DNA from: Pedobacter sp. AK013
Lineage (GTDB): Bacteria > Bacteroidota > Bacteroidia > Sphingobacteriales > Sphingobacteriaceae
NCBI RefSeq assembly: GCF_014205835.1
Contig: NZ_JACHCQ010000005.1
Span: 1-64,000 of the forward strand
Direction: 5' to 3'
DNA length: 64,000 nucleotides
Positions 44,593 to 54,726 of this stretch are shown piece after piece. Both the position numbers and the translations under genes were made by a program. The notes below the pieces were generated by a model that did no database searches, had not been told where the DNA came from, and saw only the letters and a list, made by a program, of their open reading frames with translations. Within the stretch, counting starts at the first letter, position 1; every line of letters begins with the position of its first letter.

Positions 44593-46242
44593 ATGAACAA
44601 AGTTATATTAACATGTTTAGGTGCATTATTGGCCATTCAGGGTTTTGCACAAAATGCCAAACCGGCAAAGCCCAATATTATTCTTATCCTGGCTGATGAC
44701 CTGGGCTATTCAGACCTTGGTGCCTATGGCTCAGAAATTAAAACACCCAATTTAGACCGTTTAGCCAACGAGGGCCTCCGGTTAAAAGAATTTTACAATA
44801 ATTCCATTTGTGCGCCAACACGTGCTTCCTTATTAACTGGGCAGTACCAGCACAAGGCTGGGGTGGGGTATTTCGCCAACGATCTGGGGCTTCCGGCCTA
44901 TCAGGGTTATCTCAATAAAGAATCGCTTACTTTGGCCGAGGTATTAAAAACACAGGGTTATAATACGCTGATGTCGGGTAAATGGCATGTGGCCAGTAAA
45001 GAGGTAAGTTTCCCCTGGCAGCGTGGCTTCGATCATGTTATGATGTCGGAAAATGGAAGTTATTTCGATCAGGGCGATTATGAAGGGGGTAAAAAACGTG
45101 CATATACTATTGATGGGAAACCTTACCCTTTAGAAGCAGGTAAATTTTACCAAACCGATGTAATTACCGAGAATGCCGTAAAGTTTTTGGATCAAAGTCC
45201 TAAAGACAAACCCTTCTTCCTGTATTTAGCCTATACCGCGCCGCACTGGCCCCTGCATGCACTGCCTGAGGATATTGCCAAATACAAAGGCCGGTATGAT
45301 AAAGGTTGGGATGTGCTCCGTGCCGAAAGAATTAAAAAACAAAAGGAACTGGGTATTATTGATGGTAATTCTACCATCTCAGAAAAAGATGCCGATATCT
45401 ACAACTGGAACAAACTATCGTTCGATCAGCGCAGCCAGTGGGCTAAAAAGATGGAGATTTTTGCAGCAATGGTCGATCGTTTAGATCAAGGTATTGGCCA
45501 GGTTTTAAATAAGTTAAAAGCATCCGGAGCCGATAAAAATACCATCATCCTGTTTATTTCTGATAATGGTGCGCCTGCAGAAGATCTGGTGAAGTGGTAC
45601 AAAGGTGCTGTACGTAATTCGGGGCCGGTGGGTACCATTGGTTCGTACGAGTCGCAAAGCAAAAACTGGTCTTATGCTTCAAATTCGCCATTAAAAGCCT
45701 TTAAAGATTACATGTACGAGGGTGGCATTAGCTCGCCATTTATTGCCTGGTACCCGGCTAAAATTAAGCCGGGTAGCATTAAAAAAGGCACTGGCCATAT
45801 TATTGATATTGCTCCAACCTTTTACGATCTGGCTGGTGCTACTTACCCAAAAAACTATCAGGGCATTACACCCAACACACTGGTGGGTAAAAGTTTATTG
45901 CCGGTGTTGTTTGGTAACGATAACGAACTGAAACGTGAAGAACCGTTATTTTGGGAACGTGCAGGTAATCGCGCCGTGCGTTCTGGTAAATGGAAATTGG
46001 TATCTACCTGGCCAGGCTACAATTGGGAACTTTACAATTTAGAAACCGACCGCGGCGAAACCACCAATGTCGCCAGGCAGAATCACGATGTGGTGAGCAG
46101 GTTATCAGTAGCTTATTTCGACTGGGCAAAAAGAACAGGTGTAGTCGATTTTGCAACGTTAGAGGATAAAGAACCACAATCGATGAAAGAGTTTAGGAAA
46201 AGTAAGGTACAGGAAGTTGTATCAGAAGGTTTTGGTTTTTAA
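44593..46242 (+). CDS. arylsulfatase (formylglycine-type sulfatase)
   Basis: This 549-residue protein has a signal peptide (MNKVILTCLGALLAIQGFAQ). The sulfatase fold starts with NIILILADDLGYSDLGAYGS (metal-binding Asp pair). Cys73 in SICAPTRASLLTGQ is the residue changed to formylglycine in CxPxR sulfatases. Later motifs are GKWHVASK and IILFISDNGAPAED. It removes sulfate from glycans or other esters in the periplasm. It is 18 bases after the broken paralogue and is probably the working copy. An anaerobic sulfatase-maturating enzyme or FGE is not in the window and must lie elsewhere. Confidence 0.93.
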   Translation: MNKVILTCLGALLAIQGFAQNAKPAKPNIILILADDLGYSDLGAYGSEIKTPNLDRLANEGLRLKEFYNNSICAPTRASLLTGQYQHKAGVGYFANDLGLPAYQGYLNKESLTLAEVLKTQGYNTLMSGKWHVASKEVSFPWQRGFDHVMMSENGSYFDQGDYEGGKKRAYTIDGKPYPLEAGKFYQTDVITENAVKFLDQSPKDKPFFLYLAYTAPHWPLHALPEDIAKYKGRYDKGWDVLRAERIKKQKELGIIDGNSTISEKDADIYNWNKLSFDQRSQWAKKMEIFAAMVDRLDQGIGQVLNKLKASGADKNTIILFISDNGAPAEDLVKWYKGAVRNSGPVGTIGSYESQSKNWSYASNSPLKAFKDYMYEGGISSPFIAWYPAKIKPGSIKKGTGHIIDIAPTFYDLAGATYPKNYQGITPNTLVGKSLLPVLFGNDNELKREEPLFWERAGNRAVRSGKWKLVSTWPGYNWELYNLETDRGETTNVARQNHDVVSRLSVAYFDWAKRTGVVDFATLEDKEPQSMKEFRKSKVQEVVSEGFGF

Positions 46243-46982
46243 TATTTTATCATATCATCCAACTCCCCTCCTAATTTAGGAGGGGCAGGGGGTGGTCTGC
46301 ACTTAGTGTATATATTTTATTTGAAAACGAACATTCACACCTCCGTAGATGCTGTAGCCCCGTTATGCACTACAATCTTTTTATTGCAAATTTTACGCAA
46401 TAAAAAGGATTTCCGTTACTCCCCCAGGTTTAAGGAACCAAAGGCTGTGGCTCTTGGCGTATAAACCGTCCCATTAATAAAATTGTCTGTAGCCAAAATG
46501 TATTTATGATAGGTCATTTTGGCTGCAGATAAATATGGCTTGTTTTAGTAAATTATTTCTCAACTCAAAGCCGCTTGAGCATGATTGAACTTAAAAGCAA
46601 CTATTTCTAGTTACCATGATTAGCAGGTTTTGCTTGTAAATTTCTCTTTATTACATGTATGCTGTGTAAGGATATATTCCACTATTTATCTGCATGGCGC
46701 AATTAGACTTAATTTAAAGCTTAAAAGGATAAACGCATAGATTTATTTTCGTTAATAATTTCTCTATTCAGGGGCTGCACCTGTAGATGGTGCTTCTTCC
46801 TGTAGCTTTGTAATAATCCCTTTCATTTATAGTTGTATTGCACTAGGTGTTATTATGAAATAGAATTTAAACAGTTTATTAAAATTAGTCAATCGTTTGC
46901 GCTGATATTTATGTTGTAATGCTCGTTTGCTTGTTCTACTTTTAAAAATACAAATCAACAAAACCGAACAGAATCTTAACCA
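46243..46982. other. 740-base gap with paired hairpins, no gene
   Basis: No convincing gene. It holds CCCCTCC-TAATTTA-GGAGGGG near 46265-46285 (a common intergenic inverted repeat in this phylum and a possible terminator for the sulfatase). It also has a perfect 11-bp-arm hairpin CTTTTTATTGC / GCAATAAAAAG (46377-46407), and a 14-bp-arm hairpin with one G-T pair, CTGTAGCCAAAATG / CATTTTGGCTGCAG (46487-46528). The remainder is AT-rich leader for the GH35 gene. Confidence 0.55.
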
Positions 46983-49310
46983 ATGCATGTCCCCCTGTTT
47001 AAAAAAATATTTGCTTTATTGCTGCTAATCAGCCTTTCTGCTGGTAGCTGGGCCCAAAAAGAAAACACCTTTGCAATAGGTGCCGAATCTTTCGAGCTTA
47101 ATGGCAAACCATATATAATACGTTGTGGTGAAATGCACTTTGCCCGTATACCAAAAGCTGAGTGGAAACAACGTTTGCAAATGGCCAAAGCAATGGGGTT
47201 AAATACGGTTTGTGCCTATTTATTTTGGAATATACACGAAAAAGAACCCGATCAGTTTACCTGGACAGGGCAAAGCGATGCTGCCGAATTTTGTAAACTG
47301 GCAAAAGAGGTCGGTTTATACGTAATATTAAGGCCAGGGCCATATTCTTGCGCCGAATGGGAATTTGGTGGTTTTCCCTGGTGGCTGCTTAAAGATAAGA
47401 GCATTCGTTTGCGCACGCAACATCCCTATTTTTTAGAAAGAGCCAAAAAATACCTTTTAGCTGTTGGTAAGCAGCTTGCTCCATTACAGATTAACCATGG
47501 AGGCAATATTATTATGGTGCAGGTAGAAAACGAGTATGGCAGCTATGGCAACGATAAAGATTATATGAACATTATTAAGGCCAATTTAAAAGAAGCTGGC
47601 TTTACTGTTCCTTTATTTCATTGTGATGGACCCTCGCAATTAAAAAACGACCATCCTGAAGACTTGTTCGCTGTGGTAAACTTTGGCAGCGAACCAGAAG
47701 CTAATTTTAAAGCCTTAAGGGCTATACAGCCTACAGGGCCATTAATGTGTGGCGAATATTACCCAGGCTGGTTTGATAGCTGGGGCAGGCCACACCACAA
47801 AGGCGATATCCAGCGAATTGTAGCCGAGTTAAAATATATGCTCGATAATAAAGCATCGTTTAGTATTTATATGGCGCATGGCGGAACAAGTTTTGGTACT
47901 TATAGCGGTGCCAATGCACCGCCTTACCTGCCACAAACCAGCAGTTACGATTACGATGCACCTATTGATGAGGCTGGCAATGCCACCGAAAAATTTTATG
48001 CCATACGTAAGTTATTTGCCAGTTACCTGCAAGATGGAGAGGTATTGCCAGATGTGCCTGCGGCAAACAAGATCCAGAAACTACAAGCCGTTACATTCTC
48101 GTCAATAGCGGTATTATCTAAAAACCTGTCTAAGCCCATTTTAGCCGATACAGCCATGCTGATGGAAGATTTAGATCAGGATTTTGGTTGTGTAATGTAC
48201 GAAACCAATTTAGCAGCAGGCCAAAAATCGAGCCTGGTGTTTAAAGACATTCATGATTATGCGTTGGTGTATATTGATGGTAAAAGGATTGGCGAGCTAG
48301 ACAGAAGAAAAAACAAATTCAGCATCGAAATTCCTGCCAGAATGCACAAAAGTGTATTGCGGATTCTGGTAGAGGCCACGGGTAGGGTAAACTACGGTTA
48401 CCAGATGCACGATAGGAAAGGAATCCATGGGCAGGTATATTTATTCGAAAATGGAAAACAGACCGTTTTAAGGGGCTGGAAAAATTATCCGGTGAGGCTT
48501 GGAGAAGTAAATATTCCGCTTCGTTATGAAGCACTTAGCAATCAACCTGCTACGGCTGCTTTTTATAAGGGGAGTTTTAGTGCCGATAAATTAGAAGATA
48601 CTTACCTCGATATGGGTAAATGGAATAAAGGTTTAGTTTGGTTAAATGGAACGTGTTTGGGTAGATACTGGAATATCGGCCCTACGCAAACCATGCTTGT
48701 ACCAGGCAGCTGGCTCAAAAAAGGGAAAAATGAAGTTGTGGTATTCGACCTCTTCGGAACCGAAAAACCGACCTTAAGCTTTTTAGATAAACCAATTTTG
48801 GATGTTGTTAACGAAAAACAGCCAGAGCTGCACAAAAAAGATAACCAAAAATGGGTGGCAGATGCACAACAAGCTTATGCCGAAGGCAGTTTTGCGAACG
48901 ATAACAAATGGCAGCAGGTTAGTTTTAAAGCTGTAAACGCCCGTTATTTTTGTTTGGAAGCATTATCCGAACAGAAAGGACAGCCATATACTTCGGTTGC
49001 AGAAATTGTATTGTTGGATGATAAGGGGAACGAAATTCCGCGCAGTGATTGGAAAATAGTATATGCAGATAGTGAAGAACTTGGAGGCGATGATGGAAAT
49101 GCCGCTAATGTTTTCGATTTGCAGTTTACCAGTATCTGGCATACACAGTGGGAGTCTAAATCGCCAAAACCTCCACACCAGATTGTAATAGACCTGGGTA
49201 AAAATTATACCATAAAGGAATTAAAGCTTTTACCCCGACAGGATAATGCCAATGGAAGAATTAAAGATTACAAATTATATTTTGGCCAAACACTTTTTAA
49301 AAATCTTTAG
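46983..49310 (+). CDS. beta-galactosidase, GH35 family
   Basis: This 775-residue protein has a signal peptide (about 1-23). The (beta/alpha)8 domain begins FELNGKPYIIRCGEMHFARI and contains GHF-like HFARIPKAEWKQRL, then AYLFWNIHEKEPDQF. The catalytic acid/base is E184 (VENEYGSYGN) and the nucleophile is E258 (CGEYYPGWFDSWG). C-terminal jelly-roll domains follow (WNKGLVWLNGTCLGRYWNIG), and an F5/8C-like end (KAVNARYFCLEALSEQKGQ). It releases terminal beta-galactose in the periplasm. It begins the second half of the locus. Confidence 0.92.
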   Translation: MHVPLFKKIFALLLLISLSAGSWAQKENTFAIGAESFELNGKPYIIRCGEMHFARIPKAEWKQRLQMAKAMGLNTVCAYLFWNIHEKEPDQFTWTGQSDAAEFCKLAKEVGLYVILRPGPYSCAEWEFGGFPWWLLKDKSIRLRTQHPYFLERAKKYLLAVGKQLAPLQINHGGNIIMVQVENEYGSYGNDKDYMNIIKANLKEAGFTVPLFHCDGPSQLKNDHPEDLFAVVNFGSEPEANFKALRAIQPTGPLMCGEYYPGWFDSWGRPHHKGDIQRIVAELKYMLDNKASFSIYMAHGGTSFGTYSGANAPPYLPQTSSYDYDAPIDEAGNATEKFYAIRKLFASYLQDGEVLPDVPAANKIQKLQAVTFSSIAVLSKNLSKPILADTAMLMEDLDQDFGCVMYETNLAAGQKSSLVFKDIHDYALVYIDGKRIGELDRRKNKFSIEIPARMHKSVLRILVEATGRVNYGYQMHDRKGIHGQVYLFENGKQTVLRGWKNYPVRLGEVNIPLRYEALSNQPATAAFYKGSFSADKLEDTYLDMGKWNKGLVWLNGTCLGRYWNIGPTQTMLVPGSWLKKGKNEVVVFDLFGTEKPTLSFLDKPILDVVNEKQPELHKKDNQKWVADAQQAYAEGSFANDNKWQQVSFKAVNARYFCLEALSEQKGQPYTSVAEIVLLDDKGNEIPRSDWKIVYADSEELGGDDGNAANVFDLQFTSIWHTQWESKSPKPPHQIVIDLGKNYTIKELKLLPRQDNANGRIKDYKLYFGQTLFKNL

Positions 49311-49436
49311 CTCATTAAGGCACTGTAGATGAATGGATTTTAGTGTATGGAAGTGCCAAAGAATACCTAGTAAAACGTTTGTTCAGTATTAACCGGATCA
49401 ATTAAAAAACTAAACAATAAATATTAAAAAACACAA

Positions 49437-50789
49437 ATGGAACGTAGAGAATTTATCAAAAATGGTGCATTCACGGCTGCTGGTTTAACCGTCCTGCCAA
49501 CCGGAAGTTTATTTGCGTCATCAGACAGCGGAAAAGTAAGATTAGGTTATATCGGTGTTGGTGCACGTGGTATGAGCCATATCTCTGAAGGTGCCTTAAG
49601 AGATGATGTAGAAATTGTTGCTATTTGCGACACCCAGGAAAGCTCACTTAAAATCTGTCGCAATTTTATAGCCAAAAAAGGCAGACCTGCAGCAACAGAA
49701 TATACCGGTGGCTTAGATGCTTACAAAAAACTTTTAGACCGTAAGGATATTGATGCTGTAATTATAGCAACACCATGGCAGTTTCACCGCGACCAGGCAG
49801 TGGATGCCATGAAAGCTGGTAAATATGTAGGCTGCGAGGTAATTGCAGGTTTAAGTGTTCAAGATCATTGGGATATTGTAAACACTTCTGAAAAAACAGG
49901 AATGCCATATATGACCTTGGAAAACGTTTGTTACCGTAGAGATGTAATGGCAGCTTTAAATATGGTTAGGCAGGGGCTTTTCGGCGAATTGGTGCACCTT
50001 GAAGGTGGCTACCAACATAATTTAAGAAACGTGCTTTTTAACAACGGTAAAGATTATTATGGTGGTGGGGTAGAGTTTGGACCAAAAGCACTAAGCGAGG
50101 CACAATGGCGTACGCAGTTTAACATCGATCAGGATGGCGATTTATATCCTACCCACGGTGTTGGCCCGTTAATGCAATATGCTAACATTAACAGGGGTAA
50201 CAGCTTTACCAGCCTGGTATCATTCAGTTCTAAAGCAAGAGGTTTGGCCGCTTACGTAGAAGAGGTTTCTCCTGGCCACCCTAACGCTAAAATTAACTAT
50301 AAAAATGGTGATGTTACCACTACGCTGATCAACTGTGCAAACGGTGAAACCGTATTATTAAGTCACGATACCCACTTACCTCGGCCGTATTCTATCGGTT
50401 TCAGGGTACAGGGAACAAAAGGTCTTTGGATGGATGTAAACAAATCAGTATACATCGATCATAAATCGAAAAAAGATGATGTATGGGATCCGGCGCAAGA
50501 ATGGTTTGCTAAATATGATCACCCACTTTGGAAAAAATATGAAACAGAAGCTGTAGGTGCCGGTCATGGTGGTATGGATTGGTTTGTATTTAATGGATTT
50601 ATCCAGGCGGTAAAACAGAAAAAACAAACGCCTATCGACGTTTATGATTCAGTTACAATGAGTGTAATTACGCCACTTTCTACCAAATCGTTAAAAGAAG
50701 GAAATATGCCACAGAAATTCCCTGATTTTACAAAAGGAAAATGGAAAGATCGAAAAAATACTTTCGCTTTAGACGATAGCGGCTTTTAG
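49437..50789 (+). CDS. Gfo/Idh/MocA-type NAD-dependent enzyme, GH109-like
   Basis: This 450-residue protein starts MERREFIKNGAFTAAGL, a twin-arginine-type export signal (RREFIK plus hydrophobic stretch). A Rossmann fold follows (VRLGYIGVGARGMSHISEG). The later part has DLYPTHGVGPLMQYANINRG, as in GH109 alpha-N-acetylgalactosaminidase-like proteins, which use NAD as a redox cofactor in hydrolysis. With GH35, GH89 and the HexNAc kinase this suggests removal of alpha-linked GalNAc. The substrate is inferred, and a plain sugar dehydrogenase is possible. Confidence 0.83.
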   Translation: MERREFIKNGAFTAAGLTVLPTGSLFASSDSGKVRLGYIGVGARGMSHISEGALRDDVEIVAICDTQESSLKICRNFIAKKGRPAATEYTGGLDAYKKLLDRKDIDAVIIATPWQFHRDQAVDAMKAGKYVGCEVIAGLSVQDHWDIVNTSEKTGMPYMTLENVCYRRDVMAALNMVRQGLFGELVHLEGGYQHNLRNVLFNNGKDYYGGGVEFGPKALSEAQWRTQFNIDQDGDLYPTHGVGPLMQYANINRGNSFTSLVSFSSKARGLAAYVEEVSPGHPNAKINYKNGDVTTTLINCANGETVLLSHDTHLPRPYSIGFRVQGTKGLWMDVNKSVYIDHKSKKDDVWDPAQEWFAKYDHPLWKKYETEAVGAGHGGMDWFVFNGFIQAVKQKKQTPIDVYDSVTMSVITPLSTKSLKEGNMPQKFPDFTKGKWKDRKNTFALDDSGF

Positions 50790-50797
50790 TCTCGGTT

Positions 50798-50823
50798 GCG
50801 GGTATTGCTTATGGCGTACCCGC
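50798..50823 (+). terminator. weak hairpin after the GH109-like gene
   Basis: GCGGGTA pairs with TACCCGC around a 12-base loop, followed by ATATTTTAATA. It may partly end or process the transcript before the kinase gene. Confidence 0.45.
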
Positions 50824-50904
50824 ATATTTTAATACGCAACTTTATTCAGGCTGATCAAATGGTTTTCCTGAAGCAATTTTTATTCAAATATATATTAACA
50901 TCTT

Positions 50905-51996
50905 ATGTTTCAAGCAGTTTTAGGTGCTTATGGACTTAATGCAGAAAAATTTAAAATTGAACCTTTCGGCTCGGGTTTAATTAACCATACCTGGAAAGTT
51001 TACGGTGAAGGATTAGCCTATATCTTGCAAGAGGTAAACACAGAGGTTTTTCGCCAGCCTCAAAATATTGCTCAAAATATTGAGACAATAAAAAAATATC
51101 TCGATCAAACGGCCCCTAAATATCTATTTGTTGCCCCAATTGCGGCTTCAAACGGAGATGATTTTGTGGTTATTGACGATCATTTTTACAGGGTTTTCCC
51201 ATTTGTGGAAAATTCTTGCTCTATTGATTTTGTACATCAGCCTGAGCAGGCTTATCATGCTGCCAAGCAGTTTGGTAAATTTACCAGGATGCTTTGTGCC
51301 TTTAACGTACAAAAATTGAAGCCCACCATCGAAGATTTCCATAACCTGCCTTTGCGCGTAGAGCAGTTTAAAAAAGCATTGGAACAAGCTAGTGACGAAC
51401 GAATTTTTGAGGCAAAGTTTGCTATTGAGGAGATTATCAGGCATTACGATATAGAAGAGCAGTATGTACATATGGTAGATAGCGGCGCGCTTAACTTACG
51501 TGTTGTGCATCATGATACCAAAATTAGCAATGTATTGCTACAGGCAGAAACCGGCGTGGGTTTATGTGTAATCGATTTAGATACCGTAATGCCCGGATAC
51601 TTTATCAGCGATGTGGGTGATATGATGCGTACCTATCTCTCAGAAGCCAATGAAGAAGAAAAGGATTTTAGCAAAATAGCCATTAGAGAAGACGTATTTG
51701 CCGCAATACATAAAGGCTACATGGAAGAAATGGACCAGGTTTTGGCCTTTACCGAAAAACAGTTCTTTATTTATTCGGGTAAATTTATGATTTACATGCA
51801 GGCGGTAAGGTTTATAGCAGATTTCTTAAACGGCGATATTTATTATAAAACGAATTATGCTGATCACAATTTAATAAGGGGCTTAAACCAGATCGATTTA
51901 CTGAATAAGTACATAGCCAAAGAATCGGAATTTGAAGGAATTATTAAGCAGATTAATGAAAATAGAATTAGCGACTCTAAAACAATATTAAACTAA
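50905..51996 (+). CDS. phosphotransferase, N-acetylhexosamine 1-kinase-like
   Basis: This 363-residue cytosolic protein of the aminoglycoside-phosphotransferase fold begins FKIEPFGSGLINHTWKVYGE and has YILQEVNTEVFRQPQNIAQN. The catalytic loop is VVHHDTKISNVLLQ, and LCVIDLDTVMPGYFISDVGD supplies the metal-binding Asp. This order is that of NahK, which phosphorylates GlcNAc/GalNAc at C1 using ATP. The neighbouring enzymes that release HexNAc support this. There is no export signal. It would consume monosaccharide imported by the cell. Confidence 0.82.
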   Translation: MFQAVLGAYGLNAEKFKIEPFGSGLINHTWKVYGEGLAYILQEVNTEVFRQPQNIAQNIETIKKYLDQTAPKYLFVAPIAASNGDDFVVIDDHFYRVFPFVENSCSIDFVHQPEQAYHAAKQFGKFTRMLCAFNVQKLKPTIEDFHNLPLRVEQFKKALEQASDERIFEAKFAIEEIIRHYDIEEQYVHMVDSGALNLRVVHHDTKISNVLLQAETGVGLCVIDLDTVMPGYFISDVGDMMRTYLSEANEEEKDFSKIAIREDVFAAIHKGYMEEMDQVLAFTEKQFFIYSGKFMIYMQAVRFIADFLNGDIYYKTNYADHNLIRGLNQIDLLNKYIAKESEFEGIIKQINENRISDSKTILN

Positions 51997-52093
51997 TAAG
52001 GTAAAGGCAAGGTGTTCAGTTTTTATGCTTCATCGTTTAGGCTGGACATTCCTCTTACCTTTTTTCAAATTAATTTCTGATACCTTAATCAAA

Positions 52094-54259
52094 ATGGGCA
52101 TGCGCATTTTAAAATTTGTTTTTCTTTTAACAGTTCTGTTCCTGAATACACATATTAAAGCGCAAACGTTTGATGCGGTTAGACAATTGGCGGCAAGACG
52201 GGCTCCATGGTTAACAAAATCGCTGGTTTTTAAATCTATACCAGCAAACAATGGTAAAGATGTATTTGAACTTTATAGCAGAAATAATAAAATAGAAATC
52301 AGCGCTTCGGGTGCAAATGCTGCTGCCGAAGGTTTAAACTGGTACCTCAAGTATTATTGCCGCAGGAGCATGTCGCATATGGGCGATAACCTTTCTCCAA
52401 TCGAAAAAATCCCTTTGGTAAAAGAAAAAATCCGGATCGTTTCGCCTTACCCATACCGCTATGCTTTAAATTATTGTACCATCAGTTATTCGATGAGTTT
52501 TTACAACTGGGCCGATTGGGAACGTGAGTTAGACTGGATGGCACTGAATGGTGTAAATGTAATGCTGGCTCCGATTGGTATGGAAGCCGTGTGGCAGAAT
52601 ACATTAAAAAAACTGGGTTATTCGGAGCAGGAAACACTCGAATTTATCCCGGGCCCTGCTTTTGATGCCTGGTGGTTAATGGGTAATATGGAATCATGGG
52701 GTGGCCCTGTAACACAAAACCTGATCAATCAGCAGGCCTACCTGGAAAAAAAGATAATTGCCAGGATGAAGGACCTCGGTATAGAACCGGTAATGCATGG
52801 CTTTTATGGCATGGTGCCCACTACGTTAAAAAACAAAGTAAAGGTGGATGTAATTTCGCAGGGCAAATGGGTCGGTGGATTTATCCGGCCAGATTTTTTA
52901 TCAACCGGCGATCCTGCTTTTAAACGTATAGCTGATATCTATTACAACGAAATGAAGAAGCTATATGGTGCCGATCTGCATTACTTTGGCGGCGATCCTT
53001 TTCATGAGGGCGGTAGTGCCGAAGGTGTTGATTTGAAAGCATCAGGTGCAGTGATACAGCAGCTTATGCAGCAACATTACCCCAATGCAACCTGGGTATT
53101 GCAGGGCTGGCAATCCAATCCTTCGGCTAAATTACTCGAGGGCCTTGATAAGAAAAAAACACTGATCATTGAGCTCTTTGGAGAAAATACCAACAACTGG
53201 GAGAAACGAAAAAGCTACGGTGGTACCCCATTTATATGGAGCAATGTGAGCAATTTTGGAGAAAAGAATGGTATTTATGGTAAACTGCAACGTTTTGCCG
53301 ACGAAACTTACCGGGCAAAAAAAGGTGTTTACGGGCAATTTTTAAAAGGAGTGGGGATTATTCCCGAAGGGATCAATAATAATCCGGTTACTTTCGATCT
53401 GATGTTAGAGTTGGGCTGGCACGATCAGCACGTGGAAGTAAACAACTGGATTAAAGGTTACACTTTGGCACGTTATGGAAAAGCTAACGATAAGATAGAA
53501 AAAGCATGGCAAGGCTTGCTCGAAACCGCATATAGCAGTCCCGAGATTTACCAGGAAGGCCCTTCTGAATCTATATTCTGTGCCAGGCCAGATACCTTGA
53601 TCAACAGTGTTTCTTCATGGGGTACCAGAAAAAGAAATTACAATACTGCCAAATTTAGAGATGCAGTGCTCTTGTTTGCCTCTGCAGCAGCCGATTTTAA
53701 GGAAAGCGAAACCTATCAAACAGATTTAACCGATTTTGTAAGACAGGTGCAGGCCAATAAAGGAGATGTGGTTTATAAGGCCATAATTGAAGCCATTAAA
53801 AATAAAGATAAGGACCGTTTGGCTGGCGAAGGTTCTAAATTTATAGCATTGATCAATCAACAGGATTCATTATTAAACAGCAACCGTTTCTTCACCCTGC
53901 ACCGTTGGTTAAAACAGGCGAGTGTGTTTGGTACAAACCATGCTGACAAAACAAATGCCTTAAAAAATGCAAAAGCGCAGATTACCTACTGGGGGCCTGA
54001 TGATAACCCCAAAACCGATCTGCATGAATATGCGCATAAAGAATGGGCCGGTTTATTGGGTTCTTTGTGTACAGACCGATGGAAATTATTTATGGCTTAC
54101 CATTTACGGAAATTGAATGGCGAAGAAACCACCAAACCCAATTATTATAAATTGGAAACAGATTGGGCCAATTCACCTGATTTATTTGCGCCAAAAAAGA
54201 TCAGCGATAAGCAGCGGGATGAACTGATCGAACATATTCTGAAAGGATCTGAAGATTAA
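52094..54259 (+). CDS. alpha-N-acetylglucosaminidase, GH89 (NAGLU-like)
   Basis: About 720 residues from ATG 52094 or 52100, chosen over 52025 because they place a signal peptide (MRILKFVFLLTVLFLNTHIKAQ) at the front. The N-terminal domain has FELYSRNNKIEISASGANAAA. The catalytic domain has YCTISYSMSFYNWADWERE, LDWMALNGVNVMLAPIGMEAVW, GPAFDAWWLMGNMESWGGP and LHYFGGDPFHEGGSAEGVD, the order typical of GH89. A helical C-terminal domain follows. It cleaves terminal alpha-GlcNAc, as in heparan or the alpha-1,4-GlcNAc cap of mucin glycans. The stop overlaps the convergent GtrA gene by four bases. Confidence 0.92.
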   Translation: MGMRILKFVFLLTVLFLNTHIKAQTFDAVRQLAARRAPWLTKSLVFKSIPANNGKDVFELYSRNNKIEISASGANAAAEGLNWYLKYYCRRSMSHMGDNLSPIEKIPLVKEKIRIVSPYPYRYALNYCTISYSMSFYNWADWERELDWMALNGVNVMLAPIGMEAVWQNTLKKLGYSEQETLEFIPGPAFDAWWLMGNMESWGGPVTQNLINQQAYLEKKIIARMKDLGIEPVMHGFYGMVPTTLKNKVKVDVISQGKWVGGFIRPDFLSTGDPAFKRIADIYYNEMKKLYGADLHYFGGDPFHEGGSAEGVDLKASGAVIQQLMQQHYPNATWVLQGWQSNPSAKLLEGLDKKKTLIIELFGENTNNWEKRKSYGGTPFIWSNVSNFGEKNGIYGKLQRFADETYRAKKGVYGQFLKGVGIIPEGINNNPVTFDLMLELGWHDQHVEVNNWIKGYTLARYGKANDKIEKAWQGLLETAYSSPEIYQEGPSESIFCARPDTLINSVSSWGTRKRNYNTAKFRDAVLLFASAAADFKESETYQTDLTDFVRQVQANKGDVVYKAIIEAIKNKDKDRLAGEGSKFIALINQQDSLLNSNRFFTLHRWLKQASVFGTNHADKTNALKNAKAQITYWGPDDNPKTDLHEYAHKEWAGLLGSLCTDRWKLFMAYHLRKLNGEETTKPNYYKLETDWANSPDLFAPKKISDKQRDELIEHILKGSED

Positions 54260-54726
54260 ATGCTTTGTTCCCTACTGATAGGTTCAAAATATTCTTCTTC
54301 CTCGTATTCAAAATCTCTGGCTTCATTGGTTTTAAATACCCAGTATTTCATTAAGGGATAGTTAAAACCATAAGAAACAATACTGTCTATCAGTAACCTG
54401 CCAATTTTATAATCGAGGTTAATGGTACTATGTAAGAGGTAAGTTCCGCCTGATTTTAACGAAATACTGCCTAAAACCACGGTGAAAAAACGGACAAGCT
54501 GCCCACTGGTAGAGCTGTGGTAGCCGCCGTTACTTTTAAAAGCCCAAAAACGGTTAATACAGAAGTTAACTATCCCGCCGAGGGTGCCTGAAATTAAAAT
54601 AGAAATGGTAAAGTGGATATGCAGCCATTCTGTTAGTAGTATCATTAATCCATAATCGGTAATTCCGCCTGAGAAAGCCGATACCTGAGCTTTCAGAAAA
54701 AGCTTAATAGATGCCCAACTGATCAT
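54256..54726 (-). CDS. GtrA family membrane protein
   Basis: This 156-residue protein has four membrane helices. The GtrA pattern is visible: FLKAQVSAFSGGITDYGLMI, FTISILISGTLGGIVNFCIN and FWAF, then IGRLLIDSIVSYGFNYPLMK, WVF. GtrA-like proteins help move lipid-linked sugars across the inner membrane. It overlaps the CDP-alcohol transferase start by four bases, suggesting that the two work together on an envelope lipid or glycolipid. Confidence 0.88.
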   Translation of the reverse strand: MISWASIKLFLKAQVSAFSGGITDYGLMILLTEWLHIHFTISILISGTLGGIVNFCINRFWAFKSNGGYHSSTSGQLVRFFTVVLGSISLKSGGTYLLHSTINLDYKIGRLLIDSIVSYGFNYPLMKYWVFKTNEARDFEYEEEEYFEPISREQSI

